Positions 46,987 through 56,002 of a stretch of 64,000 nt of DNA are shown here, in pieces. The stretch comes from Pseudomonas viciae (GTDB lineage Bacteria > Pseudomonadota > Gammaproteobacteria > Pseudomonadales > Pseudomonadaceae), in contig NZ_CP035088.1 of assembly GCF_004786035.1 (NCBI RefSeq), forward strand, positions 5,592,001-5,656,000. Direction: 5' to 3'. Below the pieces are notes generated by a model. It made no database searches. It was given only the letters and a program-made list of their open reading frames with translations, and was not told the DNA's origin. Position numbers and translations under genes: made by a program. Each line of letters opens with the position of its first letter. Within the stretch, counting starts at the first letter, position 1.

Positions 46987-48033
46987 TTGGCCGGCAACCG
47001 AATAAAGATGCTAATTGAAGGTATGAAAAATACAGTGAAGTTTGCCCTGCACGGACGGGAGGCCATCGACAACATAGACCTCTCCGTTCGGGAGATCGAT
47101 CGAAAAATTAACGAAATACGTTCGAGCCTTCCAAACGATCACAGCGTTTCTTATCTAGGTCGTGATCTCTGTCTGGTTAGAACCCGATGGGGAGGGTACG
47201 TCGTCGTGCCATCCTACAATGTTGATGTGGCAGTAGGTATTATTCGTGACGGTGTGCATGAACCTTGGACAACTCGGTTAGTGCAAGAAAAGCTGAAGCT
47301 CGGCGATACCTATGTCAACGTCGGTTCAAATTTTGGTTACTACACCAGCCTGGGCGGCTTAATTGTCGGCAACAAGGGCAAAGTGTTCTCATTTGAAGCG
47401 AATCCCGTAGTTTTTGCCATTCTGCTAAAAACGATAATGTATGCCGGCATCCCCGATCGAACGACCGTGTTCAATCGAGCGGTTTTTCGAGAAACGGGAG
47501 AGCACTTCCGCTTTGCCTTTGATTATCAGTTTGCAGGAGGCGGTCATCTTGAAATCAATGCAACAGAACAGCCGAGCACTGGAGACCCCTTTTGGTCCAA
47601 GGATTCTGTACCGTCTATTCTCGATCATAACGGCCAGTGGACTCCCGGCAAAGGAATTATGAATAAATTCAACGCCAAGACATTGGCGTTGGACGACGTC
47701 ATGGGCGAAGCCCAAGTTGACCTACTGCATTGTGATGTCGAAGCAGCTGAGCCCTATGTCATAGCGGGCGCACAAGCCATGATAAAAAACTCTCCTCGGT
47801 TGAAGATCATCTTCGAGTGGTCAAGCTACAGCTTCGACTACGGTACGGACGAATATCGGGCAGCAGTAAATGATATGTGGGAGCTGTTGATATCTGAAGG
47901 TTTTTCTATTCGCCGGCTTATGCCATTTCTTCATCCAGATGGAGCCATCCAGCTCTCCGAGAGACTGACTTACGCAGAGTTCATTGCTGGGGAGCATGGC
48001 GACTATTTTGCTGAACGATCCTCGCAGGGATGA
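46987..48033 (+). CDS. FkbM-family SAM-dependent methyltransferase
   Basis: A 348-residue methyltransferase. SAM motif I is VNVGSNFGYYTSLG and the acidic residue after strand two is FSFEANP; DLLHCDVEAAEPYVIAGA completes the Rossmann core. FkbM members O-methylate sugars or polyketides. The start is TTG at 46987, supported by GAGGGGAAC 5-6 bases ahead. As the last gene of the locus it could methylate the polysaccharide, possibly at a chain end. No SAM-independent alternative is likely; the target is inferred from context. Confidence 0.83.
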   Translation: MAGNRIKMLIEGMKNTVKFALHGREAIDNIDLSVREIDRKINEIRSSLPNDHSVSYLGRDLCLVRTRWGGYVVVPSYNVDVAVGIIRDGVHEPWTTRLVQEKLKLGDTYVNVGSNFGYYTSLGGLIVGNKGKVFSFEANPVVFAILLKTIMYAGIPDRTTVFNRAVFRETGEHFRFAFDYQFAGGGHLEINATEQPSTGDPFWSKDSVPSILDHNGQWTPGKGIMNKFNAKTLALDDVMGEAQVDLLHCDVEAAEPYVIAGAQAMIKNSPRLKIIFEWSSYSFDYGTDEYRAAVNDMWELLISEGFSIRRLMPFLHPDGAIQLSERLTYAEFIAGEHGDYFAERSSQG

Positions 48034-48219
48034 ATAGCACCCAAAGCGCAACGCAATGCTGTTCACTCAATAAAATAGATGAATCTGTGGCGCACACGCC
48101 TCAAGTGAACAACATTGCACTGACAACAAGCTTTTTGTTCAGAACCCCGTTGATTTGCGCCAGACGCCTCGCGTCGCTACAGTCGGTTCTATCTCCCTGG
48201 CCCACGGATGGAGCGACAC

Positions 48220-50061
48220 ATGTTTATAGATCTGAAACCCAATCTTCATCGCCTGTCAGCTGTTTCGCTGTTGGCTGTCGCTCTGACGCTCACTGCCTGT
48301 AAGGCTCCACCCTCCTCCTCCACCACACCGGCACTGCCCGCCCCACCGGAAATCGCGGCCGGCTACCGCGCCGATCTACAGTCCCGCCACGCCGACAAGC
48401 ACATGGCCGCCGCGGCCAACCCGTTGGCGGCTGAGGCCGGGCGGGAGATGTTGCGACGTGGCGGTTCAGCCATCGACGCAGCCATTGCGATGCAGGCGGT
48501 GCTGACCCTGGTGGAGCCGCAATCCTCTGGCATCGGCGGGGGGGCGTTCATTGTGTTGTGGGACGGCAAGGCTGTGCGCACCTATGACGGTCGCGAAACG
48601 GCACCGGCTGGCTCCACCGAAAGACTTTTCCTGCAGGCTGACGGCAAACCCATGCCGTTTACTGCCGCACAGATCGGCGGTCGTTCCGTGGGTACACCGG
48701 GGGTGTTGCGCGGACTGGAACTGGCCCATCGCAAACATGGCCGTCTCGAATGGGCGACGCTGTTCGAGCCGGCCATCGCGCTGGCGGAGCAGGGCTTCGC
48801 GATCTCTCCCAGGCTGCATGCCTTGATCGCGTCCGACCCGTCGTTGCCGGGCTCGCCAGACATGGCGGCCTACTTCCTCAATGCCGATGGCAGCCCAAAG
48901 GCGGTCGGCACCGTGCTGAAAAACCCGGCATTGGCCGGCGTGCTCAAGCGCATCGCCCACGAAGGTCCCGATGCCTTGTACAAAGGGCCGGTTGCCGAGG
49001 AGATCGTCGCCAAGGTGCAGGGCCACGCCAACCCCGGCAGTCTTTCGCTGGCGGACCTCCAGGGCTACACCGCACGGGAGCGGCCAGCGCTATGCACCGA
49101 CTACAAGCGCTGGCAAATCTGCGGCATGCCACCACCGTCTTCGGGCGGGGTTGCCGTGGCGCAGATCCTCGGGACGTTGCAGGCCCTCGAACAGCACGAC
49201 AGCAACGCGGCCCTTGCGCCCTTGAAGCCCCTCAAGACCGCTAAACCCGCCGGCATTGAACCCGCCCCCGAAGCGGTGCACCTGATCGCCGAAGCCGAGC
49301 GCCTGGCCTATGCCGACCGCGCCCAATACATTGCCGATCCAAATTTTGTAGCCGTGCCGCTCAAAGGCCTGGTCGATCAGGGTTACCTTGCCAGCCGCGC
49401 CAGCCTGATCGGCCCTCGCAGCATGGGTGTCGCCAAGCCCGGCACACCACCGGGCATCCAGGTGGCCTATGCCCCGGACCGTTCACCCCTGCGTATTTCC
49501 ACCTCGCAAGTGGTGGCCGTGGATGACCAGGGTGGCGCGGTGTCCATGACCACGACGGTGGAATCGGCGTTCGGCTCACACTTGATGGTCCAGGGCTTCA
49601 TGCTCAATAACCAGATGACCGACTTCTCGTTCATCCCCGAAGAGAATGGGCAAAAAGTCGCCAACCGCGTCGAGCCTGGCAAACGCCCACGTTCGTCCAT
49701 GGCACCGACGCTGATCTTCGATCATCAGGGTAGACTCCTGGCCGCTGTCGGCTCCCCCGGCGGCTCGCAAATCATCGAATACGTCGCCAAGTCAGTCATT
49801 GGCCTTCTGGATTGGGGCCTGGACCCGCAAACCGCCATCAACCTCCCCAACTTCGGCAGCCGCAACGGCCCCACCGAACTGGAACAGGGCCAGTTCAGCC
49901 CGGCGTTGATCCAGGCATTGAAGGATAAAGGCCACACCGTGAGCGAAATCGACATGAACAGTGGCACCCAGGCAATCGTCCGGGTGCGTGACGGGCAAGG
50001 AAAAGTGTCACTGGCTGGCGGGGCGGACCCACGGCGCGAGGGTCAAGCACTGGGGGATTGA
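48220..50061 (+). CDS. ggt: Gamma-glutamyltransferase, lipoprotein form
   Basis: GGT hydrolyses or transfers the gamma-glutamyl group of glutathione and related peptides in the periplasm. The 613-residue precursor has a lipobox LTAC at 24-27, so it should be membrane anchored. It is then processed autocatalytically: aligning to E. coli GGT, the nucleophile is Thr428 in ISTSQVVAVDD, which would start the small subunit. GGSAIDAAIAMQ and SGIGGGAF are the N-terminal motifs. The ATG at 48220 has GGAG 6-7 bases upstream; ATG 48208 is an alternative. The 3' end overlaps the convergent XRE gene by 19 bases. Confidence 0.93.
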   Translation: MFIDLKPNLHRLSAVSLLAVALTLTACKAPPSSSTTPALPAPPEIAAGYRADLQSRHADKHMAAAANPLAAEAGREMLRRGGSAIDAAIAMQAVLTLVEPQSSGIGGGAFIVLWDGKAVRTYDGRETAPAGSTERLFLQADGKPMPFTAAQIGGRSVGTPGVLRGLELAHRKHGRLEWATLFEPAIALAEQGFAISPRLHALIASDPSLPGSPDMAAYFLNADGSPKAVGTVLKNPALAGVLKRIAHEGPDALYKGPVAEEIVAKVQGHANPGSLSLADLQGYTARERPALCTDYKRWQICGMPPPSSGGVAVAQILGTLQALEQHDSNAALAPLKPLKTAKPAGIEPAPEAVHLIAEAERLAYADRAQYIADPNFVAVPLKGLVDQGYLASRASLIGPRSMGVAKPGTPPGIQVAYAPDRSPLRISTSQVVAVDDQGGAVSMTTTVESAFGSHLMVQGFMLNNQMTDFSFIPEENGQKVANRVEPGKRPRSSMAPTLIFDHQGRLLAAVGSPGGSQIIEYVAKSVIGLLDWGLDPQTAINLPNFGSRNGPTELEQGQFSPALIQALKDKGHTVSEIDMNSGTQAIVRVRDGQGKVSLAGGADPRREGQALGD

Positions 50062-50276
50062 TCAATCTCGCTCTGGGGTTGATAGACCAGCAGATCGGCT
50101 GGCTGACATTGCAGATAGCTGCAAATGGCTTCGAGGGTCGCCAGCCGTATACCCTTGACCTTTCCTTGCTTGAGCAAGGAAAGGTTGGCTTCGGTAATAC
50201 CTATGGCCGCGGCAAGATCCTTGGACTTGACCTTGCGCATCGCCAGCATTACATCCAGTTGAATAACGATAGGCAT
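50043..50276 (-). CDS. XRE-family (YozG-like) helix-turn-helix regulator
   Basis: A 77-residue DNA-binding protein: MPIVIQLDVMLAMRKVKSKDLAAAIGITEANLSLLKQGKVKGIRLATLEAICSYL forms a Cro/CI-type helix-turn-helix. Its ATG at 50276 lies seven bases after the DUF2975 gene stop, and these two families are usually paired, suggesting the membrane protein senses a signal and the regulator controls the pair. It overlaps the 3' end of ggt on the other strand. Confidence 0.85.
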   Translation of the reverse strand: MPIVIQLDVMLAMRKVKSKDLAAAIGITEANLSLLKQGKVKGIRLATLEAICSYLQCQPADLLVYQPQSEIDQSPSA

Positions 50277-50283
50277 GAGTATC

Positions 50284-50838
50284 TCAAACAAAAGTTCGGT
50301 TTTCTGAGTCGACTTCACTAGCCTGGGACAGTATCCGGGCAATGATCGCAATACAGGCCGCAAGAAACAAAGCGACAAAAGACGGGGCGGTAATGCTGAG
50401 GGTAAGCAATCGCTGGCCGACCGGCGCATTGATCGTCACCAGCAGGCTGAGAAACGGTTCACACAGGAAATCCAGCAGCACCCATAGCGCAACCGCGCGC
50501 CCCGCCTTTCCCAGATAAACCGCTGCTTCGCTGGAAAAGTATTGGCCCTGGGCATACCGCTTGAACAACTGCCGCAGGTTGGCTAGCCCAGACGCCAGGA
50601 CCAGCAAAGGAATACTCGATAAAAAGATCCCGCCAAGGCATTGCCAGCCAGTCAACTCCATCGCCCCGTCAGACAGGCTCGACAGCTGCCGCTCGGTCAG
50701 GGAAAACCCCAGACCATATTGCGACGCCACCCCAGGAAACAGCCAGGCTGCGGCGTTGATGGCCATCATCGCGACAATGAAAACAAGCGTTATGGCAGCC
50801 ATGCGCTGGCTGTACAGGGCAAGACGATTCGAATGCAT
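50284..50838 (-). CDS. DUF2975 membrane protein
   Basis: A 184-residue protein with four predicted membrane helices (about 12-32, 65-85, 115-135 and 155-175), matching DUF2975. Function unknown. The start ATG at 50838 (MHSNRLALY) has GGAGCC at 8 bases. It is the first gene of the DUF2975-XRE pair. Confidence 0.8.
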   Translation of the reverse strand: MHSNRLALYSQRMAAITLVFIVAMMAINAAAWLFPGVASQYGLGFSLTERQLSSLSDGAMELTGWQCLGGIFLSSIPLLVLASGLANLRQLFKRYAQGQYFSSEAAVYLGKAGRAVALWVLLDFLCEPFLSLLVTINAPVGQRLLTLSITAPSFVALFLAACIAIIARILSQASEVDSENRTFV

Positions 50839-50924
50839 GTGAGGCTCCAATAGAACAAGAGGAGCCCAAAACATAGCGTTAAAATTATCGCAAAACAATA
50901 ATTAATATGTAAAAAACGATAAAA

Positions 50925-52241
50925 TCAGGTCGACAATTGATTGGCGAACTGACTCACCGCATCAACCACTTTCTTCGCCCCATCCTGAATCTCGACAATT
51001 ACCGTCCCCGCTTCGGCTGCCAGGGCCAGGCCCTGTTCAGCCTGGTGCTGACCGTCGGTCATCAGCGCTACGGCATTGCGGGCCATGTCCTGGTTCTGGC
51101 GAACCACGCTGACGATTTCATCGGTTGCCTGGCTGGTTCGCGACGCCAGTTGCCGCACTTCATCGGCCACTACGGCGAAACCTCGGCCCTGCTCTCCCGC
51201 CCGGGCCGCTTCGATGGCCGCGTTGAGCGCCAGCAGGTTGGTCTGTTCGGCGATGCCGCTGATGGTCTTGACGATGGTACCGATCACCTGGGATTGCTCA
51301 TTCAGCGCCTCGATCCCTTCGCCGGCGGTCTGCATGTGCCGGGCCAAGTCGTGCATCACATCCACCGCCTGAGTCACGACCGTAGTGCCGCGCTGGGCGC
51401 AACTGTCCGTTTGCAATGAGGTGCTGTAGGCAATGTTGGCCGCTTCGGCGACGGCTTTTTCCTGGTTGACCTGGTCAGTGATGTTGGTAGCGAACTTGAC
51501 CACTTTATACAGGCGCTCGTTGGCATCGAGCACCGGGTTGTAGGAGGCTTCCAGCCAGACCTCACGGCCATTGGCGTCGATACGCTTGAAGCGGCCGGCC
51601 ACGAACTCGCCGCTGTTCAGGCGCTGCCAGAACTGCTGGTAGGCCGCGCTGTTGTATTCTTCAGGCTCGCAAAACAGGCGATGGTGCTTACCCTTGATCT
51701 GCGCCAGGCTGTAACCCATGGCGCTGAGGAAGCGGTCATTGGCCGTCAACACGTGACCGCCGAGGTCGAACTCAATCACCGCCGTTGAACGCACCAACGC
51801 ACCGATGAGGTTTTCATGCTCGCGAGACCCCTCGATGGTGCGGGTCAGGTCACTGGAATACATTGAAAAATAGCGGACTCGCCCATCAACTGCCCGCACT
51901 GGCTGAAGGATCGAACGCAACCAGGCTTCCTGGCCATTGCCTCGCAACAGGCGCACGGCACCCGAGAAGTGTTCCCCACGGGTCAGCGCCGACTTGAAGC
52001 GAATCTGGAACTCGTTGGATTTCAAATACGCCGGGACAAGTTCTTCGACAGGCCGGCCAATCAAGTCCTGGCTCTTGTAGTGCATTTCGTCGAGAAAATT
52101 CTGATTGACCGTTTGCACCCGCCCGTCGGCATCCAACGTGAGCGCCAGCATTTCGCGGTCCAGGCTTTCTTTCACTTGCATGAGGCTGGACAGTTCTTGA
52201 CGAAGAGCCGACAGCTCCTGCTTCAAGCGTTTGTTGAACAT
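50925..52241 (-). CDS. Soluble MCP with two PAS domains, BdlA-like
   Basis: A 438-residue cytoplasmic transducer. An N-terminal coiled coil (about 1-30) is followed by PAS1 (about 30-140) and PAS2 (about 150-260; [34 protein letters not shown]) and the MCP signalling part with [28 protein letters not shown]. There is no membrane segment or HAMP. Architecture and length fit BdlA of P. aeruginosa, which triggers biofilm dispersal; orthology is likely but not proven. The ATG at 52241 ([11 protein letters not shown]) has GGAG upstream. It diverges from the atoE gene. Confidence 0.88.
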   Translation of the reverse strand: MFNKRLKQELSALRQELSSLMQVKESLDREMLALTLDADGRVQTVNQNFLDEMHYKSQDLIGRPVEELVPAYLKSNEFQIRFKSALTRGEHFSGAVRLLRGNGQEAWLRSILQPVRAVDGRVRYFSMYSSDLTRTIEGSREHENLIGALVRSTAVIEFDLGGHVLTANDRFLSAMGYSLAQIKGKHHRLFCEPEEYNSAAYQQFWQRLNSGEFVAGRFKRIDANGREVWLEASYNPVLDANERLYKVVKFATNITDQVNQEKAVAEAANIAYSTSLQTDSCAQRGTTVVTQAVDVMHDLARHMQTAGEGIEALNEQSQVIGTIVKTISGIAEQTNLLALNAAIEAARAGEQGRGFAVVADEVRQLASRTSQATDEIVSVVRQNQDMARNAVALMTDGQHQAEQGLALAAEAGTVIVEIQDGAKKVVDAVSQFANQLST

Positions 52242-52467
52242 GGGCAAGCTCCGGCAGGCAGGAGAATTTAAAAATAGCTTGTTCTCTTGCCATCGGCCCG
52301 GTGATTTGTTTCTAAAGAGCACCACTGGTCGACCTGGAAATTAATCGTGTGCCCCCTCGAACCCTGATGAACCTTCCATGGTCACTGGATTGTTCTACTG
52401 TTGGCCCCTGGCTGCTGAAGCCCTTGCCACTACCAATACCCATAACCATAAAAACGAGGTAATTGCC

Positions 52468-53886
52468 GTGACCACCGACATCCAAGACAGTCGCTCCGCC
52501 CGCTTCGCCTTGCGCTGCTCCAGTTTTGCCGAGCGCTGGTTTCCCGACTCCTGGGTCTTCGCCGCGTTGGCGGTGCTGGTGGTCGCACTGGCGACGCAAC
52601 TGATCGGCGCCACCCCCATAGCCGCCGCCATGGCGTTCGGCGATGGTTTCTGGAGCCTGATCCCGTTCACCATGCAAATGGCCTTCGTGGTGATCGGCGG
52701 TTATGTGGTCGCCAGTTCGCCGCCAGCCGTCAAGTTGATCGATCGCCTGGCGCGTATCCCGAAGAACGGCCGCTCCGCCGTGGCCTGGGTAGCGCTGATC
52801 TCCATGGTCGCGTCGTTGCTCAATTGGGGCCTGTCGCTGGTGTTTGGCGGTCTGTTGGTGCGGGCCCTGGCCCGTCGCACCGATCTTAAGATGGACTATC
52901 GCGCCGCCGGCGCCGCCGCCTACCTTGGCCTGGGCGCTGTCTGGGCCCTGGGGCTGTCTTCGTCGGCTGCGCAATTGCAGGCCAACCCGGCCAGCCTGCC
53001 GCCGTCGATCCTGTCGATCACCGGTGTCATTCCGTTCACCCAGACCATCTTCCTCTGGCAGTCCGGGGTGATGCTGCTGGCGTTGATCGTGATCTCATTG
53101 ATCGTCGCCTACGCCACCGCTCCCGGCCCGAACAGCGCCCGTGACGCCGCCGCCTGCGGCATCGACCCCAGTTTCAGCATGCCGGCGCTGCAGCCACGCA
53201 CCCGCCCGGGAGAATGGCTGGAACACAGCCCGCTGCTGACCATCGCCTTGGTGCTACTCGCCGCCGGCTGGCTGTTCCATGAGTTCTCGACTAAACCGGC
53301 GATCAGCGCCATTTCCGGGCTCAACACTTACAACTTCCTGTTCCTGATGCTCGGAGCGCTCCTGCACTGGCGACCGCGCAGTTTTCTCGATGCGGTGGCC
53401 CGTGCGGTGCCCACCACCACGGGCGTATTGATCCAATTCCCGCTGTACGGTTCGATCGCCGCCTTGTTGACCACGGTCAAGGGCAGCGATGCCCAGACGC
53501 TGGCCCATCACATCTCGACCTTTTTCGTACAGATCGCCTCCCATGACACCTACGCCCTGTTGATGGGCGTCTACTCGGCGGTATTGGGTTTCTTCATTCC
53601 TTCGGGCGGCGGCAAATGGATCATCGAAGCGCCCTACGTCATGCAGGTGGCCAACGACCTGAACTACCACTTGGGCTGGGCGGTACAGATCTATAACGCC
53701 GCCGAAGCGCTGCCGAACCTCATCAACCCGTTCTACATGCTCCCGCTGTTGGGGGTGTTGGGGTTAAAGGCCAGGGACTTGATCGGTTTCTCCTTCGTGC
53801 AGTTACTGGTGCATACGCCGCTGGTGCTGGCGCTGCTGTGGGCGCTGGGGACGACGTTGAGCTATTTGCCGCCAGTGATGCCATAA
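52468..53886 (+). CDS. atoE: Short-chain fatty acid transporter, AtoE family
   Basis: A 472-residue inner-membrane permease of the TIGR00366/AtoE family (import of acetoacetate and short-chain acids). It has about 11-12 hydrophobic segments, and conserved GLSLVFGGLLVRALARR and IPSGGGKWIIEAPYVM, the second typical of this family. I chose the GTG at 52468 (MTTDIQDSR) with GAGGT ahead; the frame from 52378 adds a segment with no plausible start. No ato genes are adjacent. Confidence 0.88.
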   Translation: MTTDIQDSRSARFALRCSSFAERWFPDSWVFAALAVLVVALATQLIGATPIAAAMAFGDGFWSLIPFTMQMAFVVIGGYVVASSPPAVKLIDRLARIPKNGRSAVAWVALISMVASLLNWGLSLVFGGLLVRALARRTDLKMDYRAAGAAAYLGLGAVWALGLSSSAAQLQANPASLPPSILSITGVIPFTQTIFLWQSGVMLLALIVISLIVAYATAPGPNSARDAAACGIDPSFSMPALQPRTRPGEWLEHSPLLTIALVLLAAGWLFHEFSTKPAISAISGLNTYNFLFLMLGALLHWRPRSFLDAVARAVPTTTGVLIQFPLYGSIAALLTTVKGSDAQTLAHHISTFFVQIASHDTYALLMGVYSAVLGFFIPSGGGKWIIEAPYVMQVANDLNYHLGWAVQIYNAAEALPNLINPFYMLPLLGVLGLKARDLIGFSFVQLLVHTPLVLALLWALGTTLSYLPPVMP

Positions 53887-53898
53887 AGCCATAAAAAA

Positions 53899-53928
53899 GG
53901 GCCGATATTTCCGTCGGCCCACTTTTTC
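53899..53928 (+). terminator. Intrinsic terminator of the atoE gene
   Basis: GGGCCGA (53899-53905), eight-base loop, TCGGCCC (53914-53920), then ACTTTTT. It starts 13 bases after the stop codon. Confidence 0.85.
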
Positions 53929-53998
53929 TTCGGCTCGGTCTGTTTCAGTATGGCTACGCCCTGTTTCGAGGGGTTCACACGCTGAAAAGGATCTGAGC

Positions 53999-55159
53999 AT
54001 GTCCAAACTCGCCGTACTTTCTTTTGCCGCCCTGGCCTTCAGTGCCGCCACCCACGCCGCCGACATCGATGTACAGCTTGGCAGCACCGAACGAGTCACC
54101 CGCCTCTTCGCTTATCCCAACAACTGCAACGTGATTTGCTTTCGCGACTGGACCCTGGAACAGACCGTGGAGCATTACCTGACCCAAAGCGTCCAGCGCG
54201 ACGGTTACAGCACGGCCAAGGTCAGCGTCAAACGCGACAACGATAAAGTCTATGCCCACATCAGCGGCGTGCCAAAGGACTATGGCCAACCGCTGAAGGC
54301 ACTGCTCGACGCGGGGGACCTGGCGTACAACGGCGCCAGCAAACTCAACACCGACAAGAAATGGTCCTACAACTGGTACCTGTTCCTGCCGTTGGGCATG
54401 GCCCTGGAGAACCGCAAGAGTGTCGAGCTGCTGCACTTCCCACCGGATTACTCCCTGACCCAGGCCCAGGATTACCTGGAGTCGGCCACCACCGACCGCT
54501 GGGCCACGCTGCTGACCGTCAACGGCATTGCCGCTGACCAGACGCCCGCCTACCAGACCATCATCGATATCGCGCCAATCGCGGCCCCGTCCAATGCTGG
54601 CAGCACGCTGGAAGGACTCTACGATTATTTCAACGACTACCAGACCACCATGGTCAAGGAGGTCACTCAGGGCACAAGCGGGGCCGCGTTGCCGATGGTG
54701 GCTTTCGGCGCTCCTGTGAGGAACTGGATCAAGACCCAGTACGGCCAGACCGTGGGCGTGCTTGGCCTGGCAACCATCACCCCGGCCGCGGGGACCAAGG
54801 TTCCGGTGCTGGGCTCCAACCACCCAAGCTATATCTGGTACGCCGCTGACAAGGACAACTACGACGGTGACGAAGCCAAGGCAGATGCCGCCGGCTTGAA
54901 AGTCATGGGTCAGGACCTGAGTGCCGCGTGCTGGCAGGCCGGTATGGGCAGCAAGCCGGGCACCGATCCGAGCACCCTGCTGAACCAATGCACCCAGACT
55001 TGGCAGGTGACGCAAAAAGAGCAGACTTGCGAGTTGTTCTATACCTCGATTCGCAACCTCTCCCCGGCTGACGCGGAGAAAAAATGCGAAACGCCGGCGA
55101 TCAAGTCGCAACTGCCGCAACTGAAGGTGCCAATGCCGTTGCCGGCTGAGGCGGTGTAA
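53999..55159 (+). CDS. Periplasmic protein of unknown function with six cysteines
   Basis: A 386-residue protein. A signal peptide of about 20 residues ends THA-AD. The mature part has six cysteines (NNCNVICF, SAACWQ, LNQC, TCELFY, KKCETP), an even number consistent with disulfides in the periplasm. Repeated NW, WY and DY pairs and NPS-like loops suggest a beta-rich fold. I recognise no family. The ATG at 53999 has AAAAGGA 7 bases upstream. It is its own transcription unit, between an atoE terminator and a perfect palindrome. Confidence 0.75.
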   Translation: MSKLAVLSFAALAFSAATHAADIDVQLGSTERVTRLFAYPNNCNVICFRDWTLEQTVEHYLTQSVQRDGYSTAKVSVKRDNDKVYAHISGVPKDYGQPLKALLDAGDLAYNGASKLNTDKKWSYNWYLFLPLGMALENRKSVELLHFPPDYSLTQAQDYLESATTDRWATLLTVNGIAADQTPAYQTIIDIAPIAAPSNAGSTLEGLYDYFNDYQTTMVKEVTQGTSGAALPMVAFGAPVRNWIKTQYGQTVGVLGLATITPAAGTKVPVLGSNHPSYIWYAADKDNYDGDEAKADAAGLKVMGQDLSAACWQAGMGSKPGTDPSTLLNQCTQTWQVTQKEQTCELFYTSIRNLSPADAEKKCETPAIKSQLPQLKVPMPLPAEAV

Positions 55160-55168
55160 ACCTCAGAA

Positions 55169-55200
55169 TGTCCCGCGTCAGCCTAGGCTGACGCGGGACA
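55169..55200. repeat. Perfect 32-base palindrome without a loop
   Basis: Positions 55169-55184 and 55185-55200 are exact inverse complements (centre CCTAGG), so no bases are left over for a loop. It lies 10 bases after the stop of the periplasmic protein and 27 bases from the end of the convergent carbonic anhydrase. No T-run on either side. Confidence 0.85.
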
Positions 55201-55226
55201 ACTCATAGGCCTTGAGACGATGGCGC

Positions 55227-55871
55227 TCAGGGCGCGTCGACCGGGCGCAAGCGATACTGCGGCGGCAATTGCTCGAAACCACTGATCGTGGTGTCCAGGC
55301 TTTTCCAGCGCCCGTCCTTGATGCCGTAGATACAGCCATGAATCGACAGACTCTGCCCACGGTGCCAGGCGTTCTGCACGATGCTGGTATGGCCGACGTT
55401 AGCCACCTGCTGGATCACGTTGAGTTCGCACAGACGGTCTACGCGCTCTTCTTCGGTGGGCAGCTTGGCCAACACTTCGCGGTTCTCGTAATACAAGTCG
55501 CGAATCGAACGCAGCCAACCGTCGATCAGGCCCAGTTGGCGGTCCTGCATCGAGGCACGCACACCGCCACAGCCGTAATGGCCGGTGACCAGGATGTGTT
55601 TGACCTTGAGCACGTCCACCGCGTACTGGATCACCGACAGGCAGTTGAGGTCAGTGTGCAGCACCACGTTGGCCACATTGCGGTGTACGAACAGATCCCC
55701 CGGCAGCATGCCGACGATCTCGTTGGCCGGCACCCGGGCATCGGAACAGCCGATCCACAGATACTCCGGGGTTTGCTGACGGGCCAGCTTGGCGAAGAAG
55801 TCAGGATCCTCCTGCTTGATCGCATCGGCCCAGCGCGCGTTGTTATCAATCAGATCTTGTAATTCGTTCAT
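55227..55871 (-). CDS. can: Beta-class carbonic anhydrase
   Basis: A 214-residue zinc enzyme interconverting carbon dioxide and bicarbonate. Zinc ligands are visible: Cys42 with the Asp44-Arg46 dyad in IGCSDARVPAN, and His98 and Cys101 in GHYGCGG. Length matches E. coli Can (220). ATG at 55871. No bicarbonate transporter lies next to it. The 130 bases to the acidic gene hold its promoter. Confidence 0.95.
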   Translation of the reverse strand: MNELQDLIDNNARWADAIKQEDPDFFAKLARQQTPEYLWIGCSDARVPANEIVGMLPGDLFVHRNVANVVLHTDLNCLSVIQYAVDVLKVKHILVTGHYGCGGVRASMQDRQLGLIDGWLRSIRDLYYENREVLAKLPTEEERVDRLCELNVIQQVANVGHTSIVQNAWHRGQSLSIHGCIYGIKDGRWKSLDTTISGFEQLPPQYRLRPVDAP

Positions 55872-56002
55872 GCTTCTAGCCCTCGAGAATAGTGCGCAAC
55901 TTTGACAGTCGACCGCCTGTCGAGGTCACTTCAATGATGCCGTTGGAATTCTCGGCACGGCTGCGGGTCCACCCAGTAAGGCCCACAGTATGAGGAATTG
56001 CC

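Noticed and set aside
53975..55120. 381-codon minus-strand frame opposite the periplasmic protein
   Set aside because: The plus-strand protein has a signal peptide, paired cysteines and a good ribosome-binding site; the minus frame is a shadow.
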